In this document: positions 47,062-58,174 of the stretch, piece after piece
Layout of the letters: the number at the start of each line of letters is the position of its first letter
Numbering within the stretch: position 1 is the first letter of the stretch
Assembly: GCA_947650285.1 (NCBI GenBank)
Contig: CANTFL010001287.1
Coordinates: 248,001 to 312,000, forward strand
DNA: 64,000 nt
Origin: Hyaloperonospora brassicae
Lineage: Eukaryota; Oomycota; Peronosporomycetes; Peronosporales; Peronosporaceae
Direction: 5' to 3'
Position numbers and translations under genes: made by a program
The notes under the pieces: model-generated
Seen by the model: the letters and a program-made list of their open reading frames with translations, nothing else
What the model was told of the DNA's origin: nothing
Database searches by the model: none

Positions 47062-47452
47062 TGTAACGGGGCACACCCTTGCGTAACTTAACGCAAGGGA
47101 TTTGGGTGCCCCGACGGACGTACACGTGGCAAGCGAGGAAGCGTAGGTAGGGTAAAAGTAGAACTATTATATTAATAAAATTAAGTCTTTAAACTACTGT
47201 CTCTTCGTTTGACTTAATTCAATTATACTAATATAACTGCATGTATGGTGACGTCTCGTCACCACTCATTGCGCGCGTCTTGCGGCGATTGGTGGGTTGA
47301 TATCATCACGATATCAACCAATGAACAGACCCTTTGGTCGACCCTTCAATATCACCACTTTGGTGATATTGTTTAAAGAATATGCATCTTTATATTCTTT
47401 ATTGTCTCTTTCCTTAAAGTGACAATTTCATGTAACAGGCTGCCCCGTTACA
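47062..47452 (-). repeat. LTR B (3' LTR of element 1)
   Basis: 391 bp, TGTAACGGGGC ... CCCCGTTACA. Contains strong hairpins, e.g. CCCTTGCGT/ACGCAAGGG at 47076-47099 and GGTTGATATC/GATATCAACC at 47295-47319. Nearly identical to LTR D at 56058. Confidence 0.95.
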
Positions 47453-47466
47453 TCACCCCCTTTAAC
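47453..47466 (-). promoter_or_regulatory. Polypurine tract of element 1
   Basis: On the minus strand, AAAGGGGGTGA lies directly before the 3' LTR, the position of the plus-strand primer in LTR retrotransposons. This fixes the transcription direction as minus. The same sequence lies at 56449-56462 in element 2. Confidence 0.8.
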
Positions 47467-47582
47467 TGATAGTCACCGTGTGACTATCGAAAATATGGCG
47501 GCCACCCGTTGGCCATCATTGGGACAGGGAGCACTTGTTGGGTCCGTTCCATTCACTTTCCGCTTGACCTCGCATAGTTAAC

Positions 47583-49190
47583 ATGTCTATGCGAGGTAAC
47601 TAAAGACCTACACAGCCCGGTGCTGTGCCAGCCTCTACGGCAGACGATTCGTCGTCTGCTGCTCCTTCTTCGCCTGCATCAACAAGTGCTGCAGGTGCAC
47701 GCGACACCTCACCGCGTGCGCATGATGACCTCGACGTAGAGGTCATCTACTCTGGCGAGACAGACGTGTCTGACTCGGGCAATGCTCCAGAGGCGTCTCG
47801 CTCACCGGCGACGCCTCAGTAATCGCCAAGACCACTGCCGAACGAACGGACTCGTGATTTGCATCACAGTCTGTTCGGCAGTGATGACGATGAGCAGGGC
47901 GGTAAGGGATATTATTCCTTACCACTACCGGCTCGTGTGTCTTCGCACGAGCGTGATGACGATGGCACGAGCCGTCGTCAATCTGGGAGCCGTGGTACCG
48001 ACAAGGGTACCACTGTGAAGCGTGATGAGTGGAAGCCGTGGCGTTTGCCCGAACAGCTCATCAATAGCCTGTCTCACGAGACAAGCCAACACCATCGAAC
48101 ACCCTTATTCGATGCGACTGAGCTTTACGGCTTGAGTTCCAGCGCGAAGAACTTTCGCGCTGAAGAAGATTTTTATCTCGATGTCTTTCTTAGACATCGA
48201 TGGTACAACAGCAACCAAAAGAGTGACAAAGCACCGCTTTTGGCTGCGTGGAACGCGTTCGTCCAAAATGAAAAGAATTTTGGACGAGAAGGGTGGCTCA
48301 AGAAACTTGAGGCGACACGCCTTAGGTTCGAAAGGCGAACGCCAACCGGTGCTAGGTACCGGTTGCACTGTTTATCGAGTGAGGCAGGCATTCCTTGCCT
48401 CACATGGGGAGACCCTTGTGCGAGTTGTGTTGACAACTCGCAGCGTGCACATAGCAATGTGTATTCCCTAGATTCGCCCTGGGGAAGGGCACACATCTCG
48501 GCTGAGATGCGTGACGCGATTGCAAACTTGCAATCCGTCTACAAGCGCCTAGGGCGCGTGTTTACCGATGGGCCACAGGACTCATCGGATGGGTCTCGTC
48601 ATACTGGCGGACGAGACCTTCAACATCCATCAACAGATGAGAGCGGGGCTCCCAGCTGTTCCAAGAGGGTGGATACCCCCGCCACTGGACGAGGTAGATC
48701 GTCCTTGATCCTGAATCGTCGTGTTGATTCAAGATACGCTCCACTAGAAAGCGTTGATAACCGTGAGCATCCACCAAAGGATGTGGTGGAGGAGGAAAGA
48801 CCTCCTCCAGATGATTCGGCTCACCATCTCCACCCTTACGAGATGGATCGCGCAATCGATGAATTGCGCGATGACTTGAAGCACGAGCTTGACCGGCGCT
48901 ACGCTTTGACTGATACCGTGCGGAAGAACCTCAAGGATCACGAGGCTGATCGGGCGAGGGATCGCGCCGATTATGCCACAGCGCAGCTTCAGGTCGAGCG
49001 GGATATCCGCTCCCTATTCGGCGAGCTGGCGACAGCTCGCGGGGAGATATCTCGGTTGAGTTCCGAGGTATCATTTCTGCACGACCAGATGGATCGTCTG
49101 GAGCGCGAACGCAAGAACTGGATGGATGTTCTTGAACTTGGGGTCTATCTTCATCGGAAGATGAAGGCTCGTACTGACAGTACGGCCTGA
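47583..49190 (+). pseudogene. Antisense ORF of element 1 (broken copy)
   Basis: Counterpart of the plus-strand ORF at 56579-58174. Here the ATG at 47583 is followed by TAA at codon 7, and the second shared TAA is at 47820-47822; beyond it the frame is open to 49190. The open part holds a Trp/Cys-containing segment ([29 protein letters not shown]) and a C-terminal coiled coil ([33 protein letters not shown]). It overlaps the minus-strand chromodomain and integrase tail. The C-terminus differs from the other copy after a small indel. Confidence 0.6.
48562..48855 (-). CDS. Chromodomain of element 1 integrase
   Basis: Reads [19 protein letters not shown] then [16 protein letters not shown], a clear chromodomain (aromatic and acidic positions retained). 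In chromoviruses it ends the integrase and steers insertion into modified chromatin. It is in the same frame as the upstream integrase tail but separated by a TGA at 48931-48933. It overlaps the antisense ORF. Confidence 0.85.
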   Translation of the reverse strand: MRDPSRKGGDGEPNHLEEVFPPPPHPLVDAHGYQRFLVERILNQHDDSGSRTIYLVQWRGYPPSWNSWEPRSHLLMDVEGLVRQYDETHPMSPVAHR

Positions 49191-49794
49191 GCCTCCCCAC
49201 GTAAAACGTAGGATGCGTGCGCATCTTACAGGGCAATTCGAGTGTGTATGCATTGCCCTTGCGATGCAACACTTGAAATGGCCCAATGTACTTCGGCAGT
49301 AGTTTACTACTGCCGACACTAGTGACTGCATGTCCAGGTAGGTTTACCGTTGACAGTAGTACTAGGTCATTAACCTTAAATGAAAGAACATTTGCTCGTC
49401 CATTCTTGTCTGCGTTCCGTTTCTGACGGTCCACCGCATTTGCGATGGAGTCCTGAACGAAACGGACTACCGCTTCTCGAGTCAGCAGGAAGTTCTCTGC
49501 TGACTCTTTGTTTTGTCTGGCAGTGCGCTTCGTGCGCACTGCTAAGAGATTGTTCTCTTCTTCAGCGAGGTTGTCTTCTTCCTCGCTGACATAATCGTTG
49601 GCGATGCTGAATATACCAGCATCGTCATCATCATCCGAATCAATAATAGCGTCATCGCTATTATTGAGGCGATCTTCTTCATCGATGTCGACTTGATCGA
49701 CATCGGCATCATACGTGACGACGTTTGCGTCGACACGTGATGAGCAAGAGCCAAAACGGTTTTTGCTCGAGCGAGTCCCCCCCCCCTTATCCAA
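48931..49794 (-). CDS. Integrase C-terminal (GPY/F-like) region, element 1
   Basis: Contains the GPY/F-type module: DLVLLSTVNL, LLPKYIGPFQVLHRKGNAY, LPCKMRTHPTFYVGRLRPY. Preceded by an acidic stretch (residues about 25-75, rich in Asp/Glu). It is out of frame (-1) with the integrase core; the change lies at a run of G (10 C plus T on the plus strand, 49776-49787). The first ATG of the frame sits next to this run. Confidence 0.8.
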   Translation of the reverse strand: MDKGGGTRSSKNRFGSCSSRVDANVVTYDADVDQVDIDEEDRLNNSDDAIIDSDDDDDAGIFSIANDYVSEEEDNLAEEENNLLAVRTKRTARQNKESAENFLLTREAVVRFVQDSIANAVDRQKRNADKNGRANVLSFKVNDLVLLSTVNLPGHAVTSVGSSKLLPKYIGPFQVLHRKGNAYTLELPCKMRTHPTFYVGRLRPYCQYEPSSSDEDRPQVQEHPSSSCVRAPDDPSGRAEMIPRNSTEISPRELSPARRIGSGYPARPEAALWHNRRDPSPDQPRDP

Positions 49795-49802
49795 GAGTCA
49801 CA

Positions 49803-51524
49803 CTATATAAGGGTGGGCACTCGTGGATGGCGTAGGCCATTCACGTAAAACGGTGTGTGCTGTGTTGAAGCATGCACCGAATTATTGATGGCGAATTCCA
49901 CCATGGGTAGGAATTCGCTCCAACTCGAAAACGAGTGGACATATCCTCGAAGAATCTCTTCGAGGACACGGTTCGCACGTTCCGTCTGACCATCTGTTTC
50001 TGGATGGTCCGAAGTGGACATCTTCAATCGTGTTCCGAGAGTACGGAACACGGTTTGCCAAAATTCCGCCGTGAACCGAGGGTCACGGTCGGATACAAGT
50101 TCACGGGGTAACCCGTGGAGTCTAAAGACCGTGTCTAGAAAGACACGAGCACAACCTTGAGCCTTGATTGACTCAGGGACAGCAGCAAGATGGACCATCT
50201 TGCTGAATCGGTCAACAAACACAAGAATACCATTATTCTTGTGAGCGTCTTCGGGAAACCCGAAGACGAAGTCCATTGAAACGGACTGCCAGCACTCTGC
50301 CGGAACAGGCAGAGGCTGCAATGGCGCACGGGATGAAGGACTAGGCTTCACCCGTTGACAAACTTCGCAAGCACGTATGTACTTGCGAACAAACTGATAC
50401 TGGCGGGGCCAGTAAAAGTCGCGACTTACCGTGAGGTAAGTCTTTTCTCTACCACGATGGCCGCTTGTTGGGGCATCGTGACACTCATACATGATGCGCA
50501 AACGCAAATCATGATGAGCGGGTACGACGACACGAGACGTGTCGTCGGCAACAGCTGTATAGTACAGCAATCCGTTGCGTGTACTATACCGATCCGATGA
50601 GGATCGGTACAAAGCCGGTAAATCCCTCATGGATTTACTGGATGGATTCACCAGATGATCCATCAATCGCAGAAGATCCTTATCTTCCGCGTATGCATTT
50701 CGTACGTCGTCAAGTAAGCTTGACGACGGGACACTGACTGACAGTGTCGCAACAATGGGCTTATCCTCACTGTTGGATTGTGCGTCCGGCTCGAAATCAA
50801 GCCGGCGCGAAAGCACATCAGCGACGACATTGAGTCGTCCTGGTCTATACTCCACGGAGAAGTTATACTCCGCGAAGTAGGACAGCCACCTCGCCATCCT
50901 TTGCGAGAGGTGTGGGCTGTTTACGGCCGTGCGTAATGACGCATGGTCCGTGTAGACAACAAACGGTCTATCTCCCAAGAGATAGACGCGAAACTAAGCC
51001 AGTGCGTATTTCATGGCAAGGAGTTCCTTGTCATGCACTGGGTAATTACGCTCAGCTGCTTGCAGCTGACGCGACTGATAACAGATGACGCGCTCCGCGC
51101 CATCTGCATCGAACTGCATTAACGCACAGCCGATTGCGAAATCGCTGGCGTCACAGACCACATGAAATGGTCTGTCCTGATCTGCAATCGCCAAGATCGG
51201 CGATTGCATCAAGCTTTGCTTGATACCTTCAAAGGAACGCTGGCACTCAGCGTTCCATGACCACTTGACATTTTTCTTGAGCAGACAAGAAAGATGAACA
51301 GTCATATCGGCGTAGTTGCGCGAGTACTTGTGCAAGTACGCCGCAAGACCAAGGAACTTCCTTAGTCCCTTGACATCAACTGGCACTGGCCAGTCGGTGA
51401 TCGCCTTGATCTTTTCGGGATCAGGGCGGACGCCGTGTTTGCCGACGATGCACCCAAGAAGTGGTATTACGCTAGCCGCGATAATACACCTCTTGAGGTT
51501 TGCGTACAACTTATACTTGCGCAT
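49803..51524 (-). pseudogene. RT C-terminus, RNase H and integrase core, element 1
   Basis: Continues the pol frame after the TAG at 51537. RT thumb: KLYANLKRCIIAASVIPLLG; RNase H: FHVVCDASDFAIGCALMQFD and YTDHASLRTAV; integrase: zinc-binding H-H-C-C (ECHDAPTSGHRG ... CEVCQRVKP), DDE residues in SMDFVFGFP, LVSDRDPRFTAEFW and NRVLEEIL. A TAG at 50994 (Lys to stop relative to element 2) cuts RNase H, and TAG at 49803 ends the frame early. Confidence 0.88.
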
Positions 51525-51536
51525 AAGTTGAAGAAC

Positions 51537-53455
51537 CTAACGGACGTGAGTTCGGTGGTCTCCAACGTCCGTCTTTCCATCCATAGCCCGGCTATGGACG
51601 AACACATCGTCGAAGTAACTCGGTGCGAAGTCTCGCACCGGTCTCAACAGATTTGTAACACATCTGTTGAATGTTGCAGGGGCATTACTCAGCCCCTGTG
51701 GCATCACTAGCCACTCCCACAATATACCGCTGGGGGAGATCACTGCCATGTACGGAACATCCCATTCACGCATAAGGATCTGATAGAATCCATCCATCAG
51801 ATCCATGGACGAAAAGATGGTACTCTTTGACATACCATCTATGATTACGTCCTTCCTCGGTATCGGCGTCTGAGCCGGTACCGTTGCAGCATTCAACTTG
51901 TTGAATGCGTGCACTATCCGCCACCCTCCTGTGGCCTTTCGCACACAGAAGGTCGGAGAGCTGTGAGGGGATGTTGATTCCCTCACATGGCCCGCTGCTA
52001 AGCGATCGGCAAAGAACTTGTCGATCGCTAGTACTTGTTCACGAGGCAGTGGCCACTGCTTCATGACACAGTATTTCGAGCCCGGTTTGAGCTCGATCTC
52101 GTGTCGAGTGCCTTTGCCCTTAGGCAACTCACAAGGCACGGATTCAGGGAACATATCCTTAAATTCGATCAAATCCTTATACAAAGGATTTGCCGGAATT
52201 GACTCCCAGGATTGAGACGTGTATCGCTCAATCCGAGTCTTCTCATCGAGGACACTTTCGTCCATCGATGAGCTGCTGAGAACCCGTTCGTTCTCAGCAA
52301 ATACTGTTGCCGACCGAATGTCGGTCACATACTCATCCTCTGTGACGATTATGCAGATCTGCTTGACTTTGCCACTACGCAGATCACGCAAGAACCGTTT
52401 CGGTTCTAGCGTTGGCAACTGAGTTATCTCCGAAGTCAACTTCGGAGGCACAATCAGATCAAGCGTATAAGCGCCTACGCTTGATCCGTCATTAACCAAG
52501 ACATTCAACGTCTCGGTTTCTTCCTGGGAACTTGCTTCCACAGGTCGCTGAAGGCCTAATCCCTCAGCAAGCGACTCTTGAGGAATTCCTTCCTCAAGTA
52601 CGTGGGGACTTATTCCCTCGACGTCTTCCGACTGTGGCTGTGCAACCACAGTCAGGCACCGATCCTCTACGGTCGACTCTCCAGTCGATCTAGGATTTCC
52701 ATGTTTCCCCTTGGAGGCAACGTGTTTCTTACTTCTAAGATGCTGCCCGCTAGGCATGCATTCATGTCCCGGTCCACTCGACTGATTCGAGTGGTGGACC
52801 TTCGGCGCAGCCTGTACTCCTGTACAGCCGCCGGGAGCTTGCTCCACAGTGTAGTGATCAACTACACTGTGATCTTGTGCAGTCGTGCTAACGACCGTAC
52901 CGCAAGTGAGGCCATCGCACTCACTCGCAGTACATGCACACGCTTGTGGACACTCCAAGATGTTCATCAGATGGCCATCTGATGAACAAGCGGCAGGCAT
53001 CTTCAAGGATCGATGCTGCCAGCTCACCCTTGGCTTGTACCTTCTGAGCCAAGGTAATCCCAGGATGAAATCAAATTTGTCATCCAGATCCAGTACGATG
53101 AAGTCATCATCGTACTGTTCGCCCTCTAACGTGTAGTGGATTCCTACTACACGTTTCTCAACGGTTATCGATGCGCCTGTTGCAAGGCGCACCGTCATCC
53201 TTGTGAGGGGAATGTCGCGCTCAACGAACTTGAGCCTACGACCCTCTAGTGACTGGCGACGAACAAAGTTGTTTGACGCCCCACAGTCTACTCGGGCACG
53301 AAGCGACAAGTCATTTGTCGCTTCCAACTTCAAGGTGATGAGCGAAACGTCATCACCAGGTGCAGAGACACACAATGATTGTGTATCTGGAGCAACTTTC
53401 GCCAAGAGATTTGCAAATTCTCTTGAGGTTGCTGGATCAGGAGGGCGCTCCGCCC
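51537..53455 (-). pseudogene. Protease and RT of element 1 pol
   Basis: Open frame of over 620 codons in the -1 frame relative to gag. Retroviral-type aspartic protease with DCGA active-site variant (RARVDCGASNNFVRRQSL) and FILGLPWLRRYKPR; a linker; then RT with TFCVRKATGGWRIVHAFNKL, MPQGLSNAPATFNRCV and YFDDVFVHS. Ends at TAG 51537-51539 in frame with the downstream RT thumb; element 2 has the same TAG. Pol probably starts inside gag by frameshift, so no ATG is expected. Confidence 0.88.
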
Positions 53456-54610
53456 CTACTGACCCCGACCATATTTTGATGGTCCGTCTCGCTGTTGCGG
53501 CTTCGCAACAGCGCTGGACTCACGCCCATTGCCCTTTCTGGCGAATGGTCGTCCGTTTCGCTCAGTACTGTTTGGTACTGGGCGTGAAGCACTACACTCG
53601 TATGCGTAGTGCCCTAACTTCTGACAGCGATTGCACCTCTGTAATCGCTTGTTGTTTGAAGAGCGAGGTCTCTCGCTCTCAACGTAGCAGAGGTCCATTG
53701 GTTCTGGACCTCCAATCTCTTGTCGTCTCGGTGGACGATAAGAGTTTGAGCTAGCATGAGCCTGTCTCATGCTAAAGTCTTCCTGTTCCGCGGCTGATAT
53801 CGCTTCTTCAAGCGTATTCAGCTCAAGGCGGAACAGATGGCTCCTGACGGGCCCTTCTGCGAGCCCTTGCATGAACACCGTAATCAACGTGTGTTCATGG
53901 ACTGAGTAAGCAGTTATACTACTCGCAAGGAGTCGTATCTGTTGTGCGTAAGCGTGCACATCACGCTTACCCTGATTGAGTTTCAGGAGCTCTGAACGAG
54001 CCCTGAACTCAGCCCGTGGCGGCTCAAACGTTTGTCTGAGCCGGGACTTGAAGTCATCTAGCGACCTAAACACATTTGGGTCGCTACTCTCGAGTCCCAG
54101 GAACCAGGTTTTGGCACGCCCTGCCAAGTGGGTCTGAGCAAATGTGAGTTTCATTTGCTCATCTTCGACGCGACGAGCCCTTAGGGCTCTGTCGAGTTCG
54201 ACAAACCATAGTAACAGGGAGTCCTCCGGGACTCCACTGTACTTGGAGATGTCAACTTTCATGACTTCGGGACGACGCGCATGCGCCGTCCCGCCCACAG
54301 CAGCATGGAATTGCTGCTGTCTCAACAGCTCTGTCTGTTAAGCATCGAGTTCTCTCAACTGCTCGGCCTGTTGAGAGCCTTGCTGGTGAAGCAAGGCTAC
54401 TTTCTCCCTTTTAGTGACAAGTTCATGTTGAATGAACTTGGCGATAGCGGCATGTTGTTGGTCTCTGTCTAGAGACTCCAACATGGTGCTGACGACGAGT
54501 TCGCCTACGGTAGAACTCATTCGTTCTACCGCACCCCATTCGATGTCACTCAAATGGGTAAACCCTTCACGCGTGGCGTGAAAGGTGTCTTCTTCATCCA
54601 ACATGTTCAT
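53456..54610 (-). pseudogene. Gag of element 1 (nonsense codon)
   Basis: Same gag as in element 2 but with CAA to TAA after LRELDA (stop at 54338), splitting it into 90 and 289 codons. The distal part keeps the retrotransposon gag domain (SGVPEDSLLLWFVELDRAL, AGRAKTWFLGLES) and one zinc knuckle (CNRCQKLGHYAYEC). Confidence 0.88.
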
Positions 54611-54636
54611 GTTGGATGTTGTGGTCCTTGGAAGGA

Positions 54637-54652
54637 CTACAAAGTGCTACCA
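54637..54652 (-). promoter_or_regulatory. Primer-binding-site candidate, element 1
   Basis: On the minus strand, two bases after the 5' LTR, TGGTAGCACTTTGTAG begins with the TGG complementary to a tRNA CCA end. The same sequence lies at 63634-63649. The cognate tRNA cannot be named by eye. Confidence 0.6.
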
Positions 54653-54654
54653 GG

Positions 54655-55045
54655 TGTAACGGGGCACACCCTTGCGTGAACCTAACGCAAGGGTATCGGT
54701 GCCCCGACAGACGTACACGTGGCAAGCGAGGAAGCGTAGGTAGGGTAAAAGTAGAACTATTATATTAATAAAATTAAGTCTTTAAACTACTGTCTCTTCG
54801 TTTGACTTAATTCAATTATACTAATATAACTGCATGTATGGTGACGTCTCGTCACCACTCATTGCGCGCGTCTTGCGGCGATTGGTGGGTTGATATCATC
54901 ACGATATCAACCAATGAACAGACCCTTTGGTCGACCCTTCAATATCACCACTTTGGTGATATTGTTTAAAGAATATCCATCTTTATATTCTTTATTGTCA
55001 CTTTCCTTAAAGTGAAAATTCCATATAACGGGCTGCCCCGTTACA
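54655..55045 (-). repeat. LTR C: 5' LTR of element 1 and junction of the duplication
   Basis: 391 bp, followed on its right by GGTAG and the spacer, exactly like LTR A. Its first roughly 60 and last roughly 80 bases are of the LTR A subtype, while the middle matches LTR B, so it is mosaic. Confidence 0.92.
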
Positions 55046-56057
55046 GGTAGAGTAGGTGGTACATCAATATTTTGCCACGTAGCAGAGTAGTCGATATTGC
55101 CAGAAATGACTGTGGCTATTTTATCCAAAGAAGGTCTATAATTTTGCGTATAGTAAACAGGCTTGGTATATTTTGTATTATTCGATCTTGTAGTAAAACA
55201 ATTTATTCGTTGAATTATCTTGATATATATAGGTAATTGCTAAATTCACACCCCTTTGCCTTAGATTCACACCTTCCTTCAAAATCTTATATATAAAATT
55301 CCTATTCGTTTAAAAAAAAATTTGATTTCTGACAACGGTATTACTCAATAATCTAGGCCATTAATTGGCAAGATATACGTAAGAAATACATATGATACTA
55401 CTCACACCTGTATCTATTCACAAATGTCAGAATCGATAAACACGTTCCGGCAACGATAGGGCGCGTGGCTCGAGGCGCAAATATTGGTCATGCGCGCGCA
55501 AAATGCCAAACAAGACGAGCAAATAAAGCACACGACAAGCATCCGACGCCACCGTGCCGTCTGAAGTAACAATTGCGCTTGTCTGGAAGTCGATCTGAGC
55601 TTTGCGAGTGTTTTTGCACGTGTTTAGATGGCCTCTGTCCATGCGCGCAGTGATCCAATTTCTGGATGACACGAGACGAAACGAGTTGTGGTGAGAAATC
55701 AGAAGAAGAAACGAGAACGCACAGCAACACTTGTGACAGTGCGTAGCAATCGAAGTGGGATCACGCAAAGTGTGCGCGACAGGTTCAATGCCAAAGTGGT
55801 CGCACAAGTTTTGCGCTGTAACGGACCGAGCGACGTCCACTGCATTCTATTAACACAATACAAAGTTCACTGCAACGTCAACTGCTTCGATTGCGACAGC
55901 ACTGTAGCGACTGAACCGTTCGTGGTCAGGTCACACAGTTAAAGATGGACGGAAATGGCCGTCGAATGCGATCGCTTTGTCTGCAGGTAGTAGCGACTCT
56001 CGTACAGATCAATTACTCTGTAGTGTATACAATACACATAGCAGCACATGCACTGCG
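55046..56057. repeat. Spacer of tandem duplication, right copy
   Basis: Repeats 46052-47061 with only a few differences (for example AATATTTTGCC for AATAGTTTGCC near 55068, and one base in an A run near 55315). Marks the start of the second duplication unit. Confidence 0.9.
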
Positions 56058-56448
56058 TGTAACGGGGCACACCCTTGCGTAACTTAACGCAAGGGATTTG
56101 GGTGCCCCGACGGACGTACACGTGGCAAGCGAGGAAGCGTAGGTAGGGTAAAAGTAGAACTATTATATTAATAAAATTAAGTCTTTAAACTACTGTCTCT
56201 TCGTTTGACTTAATTCAATTATACTAATATAACTGCATGTATGGTGACGTCTCGTCACCACTCATTGCGCGCGTCTTGCGGCGATTGGTGGGTTGATATC
56301 ATCACGATATCAACCAATGAACAGACCCTTTGGTCGACCCTTCAATATCACCACTTTGGTGATATTGTTTAAAGAATATGCATCTTTATATTCTTTATTG
56401 TCTCTTTCCTTAAAGTGACAATTTCATGTAACAGGCTGCCCCGTTACA
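56058..56448 (-). repeat. LTR D (3' LTR of element 2)
   Basis: 391 bp, near-identical to LTR B; preceded on the left by CTGCG, the same flank as LTR B. The polypurine tract is at 56449-56462. Confidence 0.95.
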
Positions 56449-56578
56449 TCACCCCCTTTAACTGATAGTCACCGTGTGACTATCGAAAATATGGCGGCCA
56501 CCCGTTGGCCATCATTGGGACAGGGAGCACTTGTTGGGTCCGTTCCATTCACTTTCCGCTTGACCTCGCATAGTTTAC

Positions 56579-58174
56579 ATGTCTATGCGAGGTGACTCAA
56601 GACCCACACAGCCTGGTGCTGTGCAAGCCTCTGCGGCAGACGATTCGTCGTCTGCTGCTCCTTCTTCGCCTGCATCAACAAGTGCTGCAGGTGCACGCGA
56701 CACCTCACCGCGTGCGCATGATGACCTCGACGTAGAGGTCATCTACTCTGGCGAGACAGACGTGTCTGACTCGGGCAATGCTCCAGAGGCGTCTCGCTCA
56801 CCGGCGACGCCTCAGTAATCGCCAAGACCACTACCGAACGAACGGACTCGTGATTTGCATCACAGTCTGTTCGGCAGTGATGACGATGAGCAGGGCGGTA
56901 AGGGATATTATTCCTTACCACTACCGGCTCGTGTGTCTTCGCACGAGCGTGATGACGATGGCACGAGCCGTCGTCAATCTGGGAGCCGTGGTACCGACAA
57001 GGGTACCACTGTGAAGCGTGATGAGTGGAAGCCGTGGCGTTTGCCCGAACAGCTCATCAATAGCCTGTCTCACGAGACAAGCCAACACCATCGAACACCC
57101 TTATTCGATGCGACTGAGCTTTACGGCTTGAGTTCCAGCGCGAAGAACTTTCGCGCTGAAGAAGATTTTTATCTCGATGTCTTTCTTAGACATCGATGGT
57201 ACAACAGCAACCAAAAGAGTGACAAAGCACCGCTTTTGGCTGCGTGGAACGCGTTCGTCCAAAACGTAAAGAATTTTGGACGAGAAGGGCGGCTCAAGAA
57301 ACTTGAGGCGACACGCCTTAGGTTCGAAAGGCGAACGCCAACCGGTGCTAGGTACCGGTTGCACTGTTTATCGAGTGAGGCAGGCATTCCTTGCCTCACA
57401 TGGGGAGACCCTTGTGCGAGTTGTGTTGACAACTCGCAGCGTGCACATAGCAATGTGTATTCCCTAGATTCGCCCTGGGGAAGGGCACACATCTCGGCTG
57501 AGATGCGTGACGCGATTGCAAACTTGCAATCCGTCTACAAGCGCCTAGGGCGCGTGTTTACCGATGGGCCACAGGACTCATCGGATGGGTCTCGTCATAC
57601 TGGCGGACGAGACCTTCAACATCCATCAACAGATGAGAGCGGGGCTCCCAGCTGTTCCAAGAGGGTGGATACCCCCGCCACTGGACGAGGTAGATCGTCC
57701 TTGATCCTGAATCGTCGTGTTGATTCAAGATACGCTCCACTAGAAAGCGTTGATAACCGTGAGCATCCACCAAAGGATGTGGTGGAGGAGGAAAGACCTC
57801 CTCCAGATGATTCGGCTCACCATCTCCACCCTTACGAGATGGATCGCGCAATCGATGAATTGCGCGATGACTTGAAGCACGAGCTTGACCGGCGCTACGC
57901 TTTGACTGATACCGTGCGGAAGAACCTCAAGGATCACGAGGCTGATCGGGCGAGGGATCGCGCCGATTATGCCACAGCGCAGCTTCAGGTCGAGCGGGAT
58001 ATCCGCTCCCTATTCGGCGAGCTGGCGACAGCTCGCGGGGAGATATCTCGGTTGAGTTCCGAGGTATCATTTCTGCGCGACCAGACGGATCGTCTGGAGC
58101 GCGAACGCAAGAACTTGATGGATGTTCTTGAACGTAGGGGGATATCTTCATCGGAAGAAGAAGGCTCGTACTGA
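56579..58174 (+). CDS. Antisense ORF of element 2 (coiled-coil protein, one in-frame TAA)
   Basis: Plus-strand frame opposite to pol. ATG at 56579, 130 bp inside the element from the LTR; 79 codons of Ser/Ala/Asp-rich sequence ([19 protein letters not shown]), TAA at 56816-56818, then the same frame is open to 58174, 532 codons in all counting both stops. The distal part has a Trp/Cys-bearing segment ([29 protein letters not shown]) and a C-terminal coiled coil ([33 protein letters not shown]). Between 56449 and 57557 no minus-strand frame looks coding, so this strand is the likely coding one; from 57558 it overlaps chromodomain and integrase tail. Function unknown; could be translated by readthrough, splicing or reinitiation. 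Confidence 0.6.
57558..57851 (-). CDS. Chromodomain of element 2 integrase
   Basis: Identical in the core to that of element 1 ([35 protein letters not shown]). It overlaps the antisense ORF completely. Confidence 0.85.
   Translation of the reverse strand: MRDPSRKGGDGEPNHLEEVFPPPPHPLVDAHGYQRFLVERILNQHDDSGSRTIYLVQWRGYPPSWNSWEPRSHLLMDVEGLVRQYDETHPMSPVAHR

Larger units (their letters stand above)
47062..55045 (-). mobile_element. Chromodomain Ty3/gypsy retrotransposon, element 1
   Basis: A full-length 7984-bp element on the minus strand: 5' LTR 54655-55045, primer site, gag, protease-RT-RNase H-integrase with a chromodomain, an antisense ORF, polypurine tract, 3' LTR 47062-47452. It is defective: a nonsense codon in gag (near 54338), TAG in RT (51537-51539), TAG in RNase H (50994), a stop at 49803 and TGA before the chromodomain (48931). 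The flanks (CTGCG left, GGTAG right) do not match, as expected if the right LTR is a recombination junction of the tandem duplication. Confidence 0.92.

Noticed and set aside
53203..53754. Plus-strand frames of about 180 codons over gag/protease (also at 62200-62751)
   Set aside because: Shadows of the strongly supported minus-strand gag and protease frames; no independent protein character.
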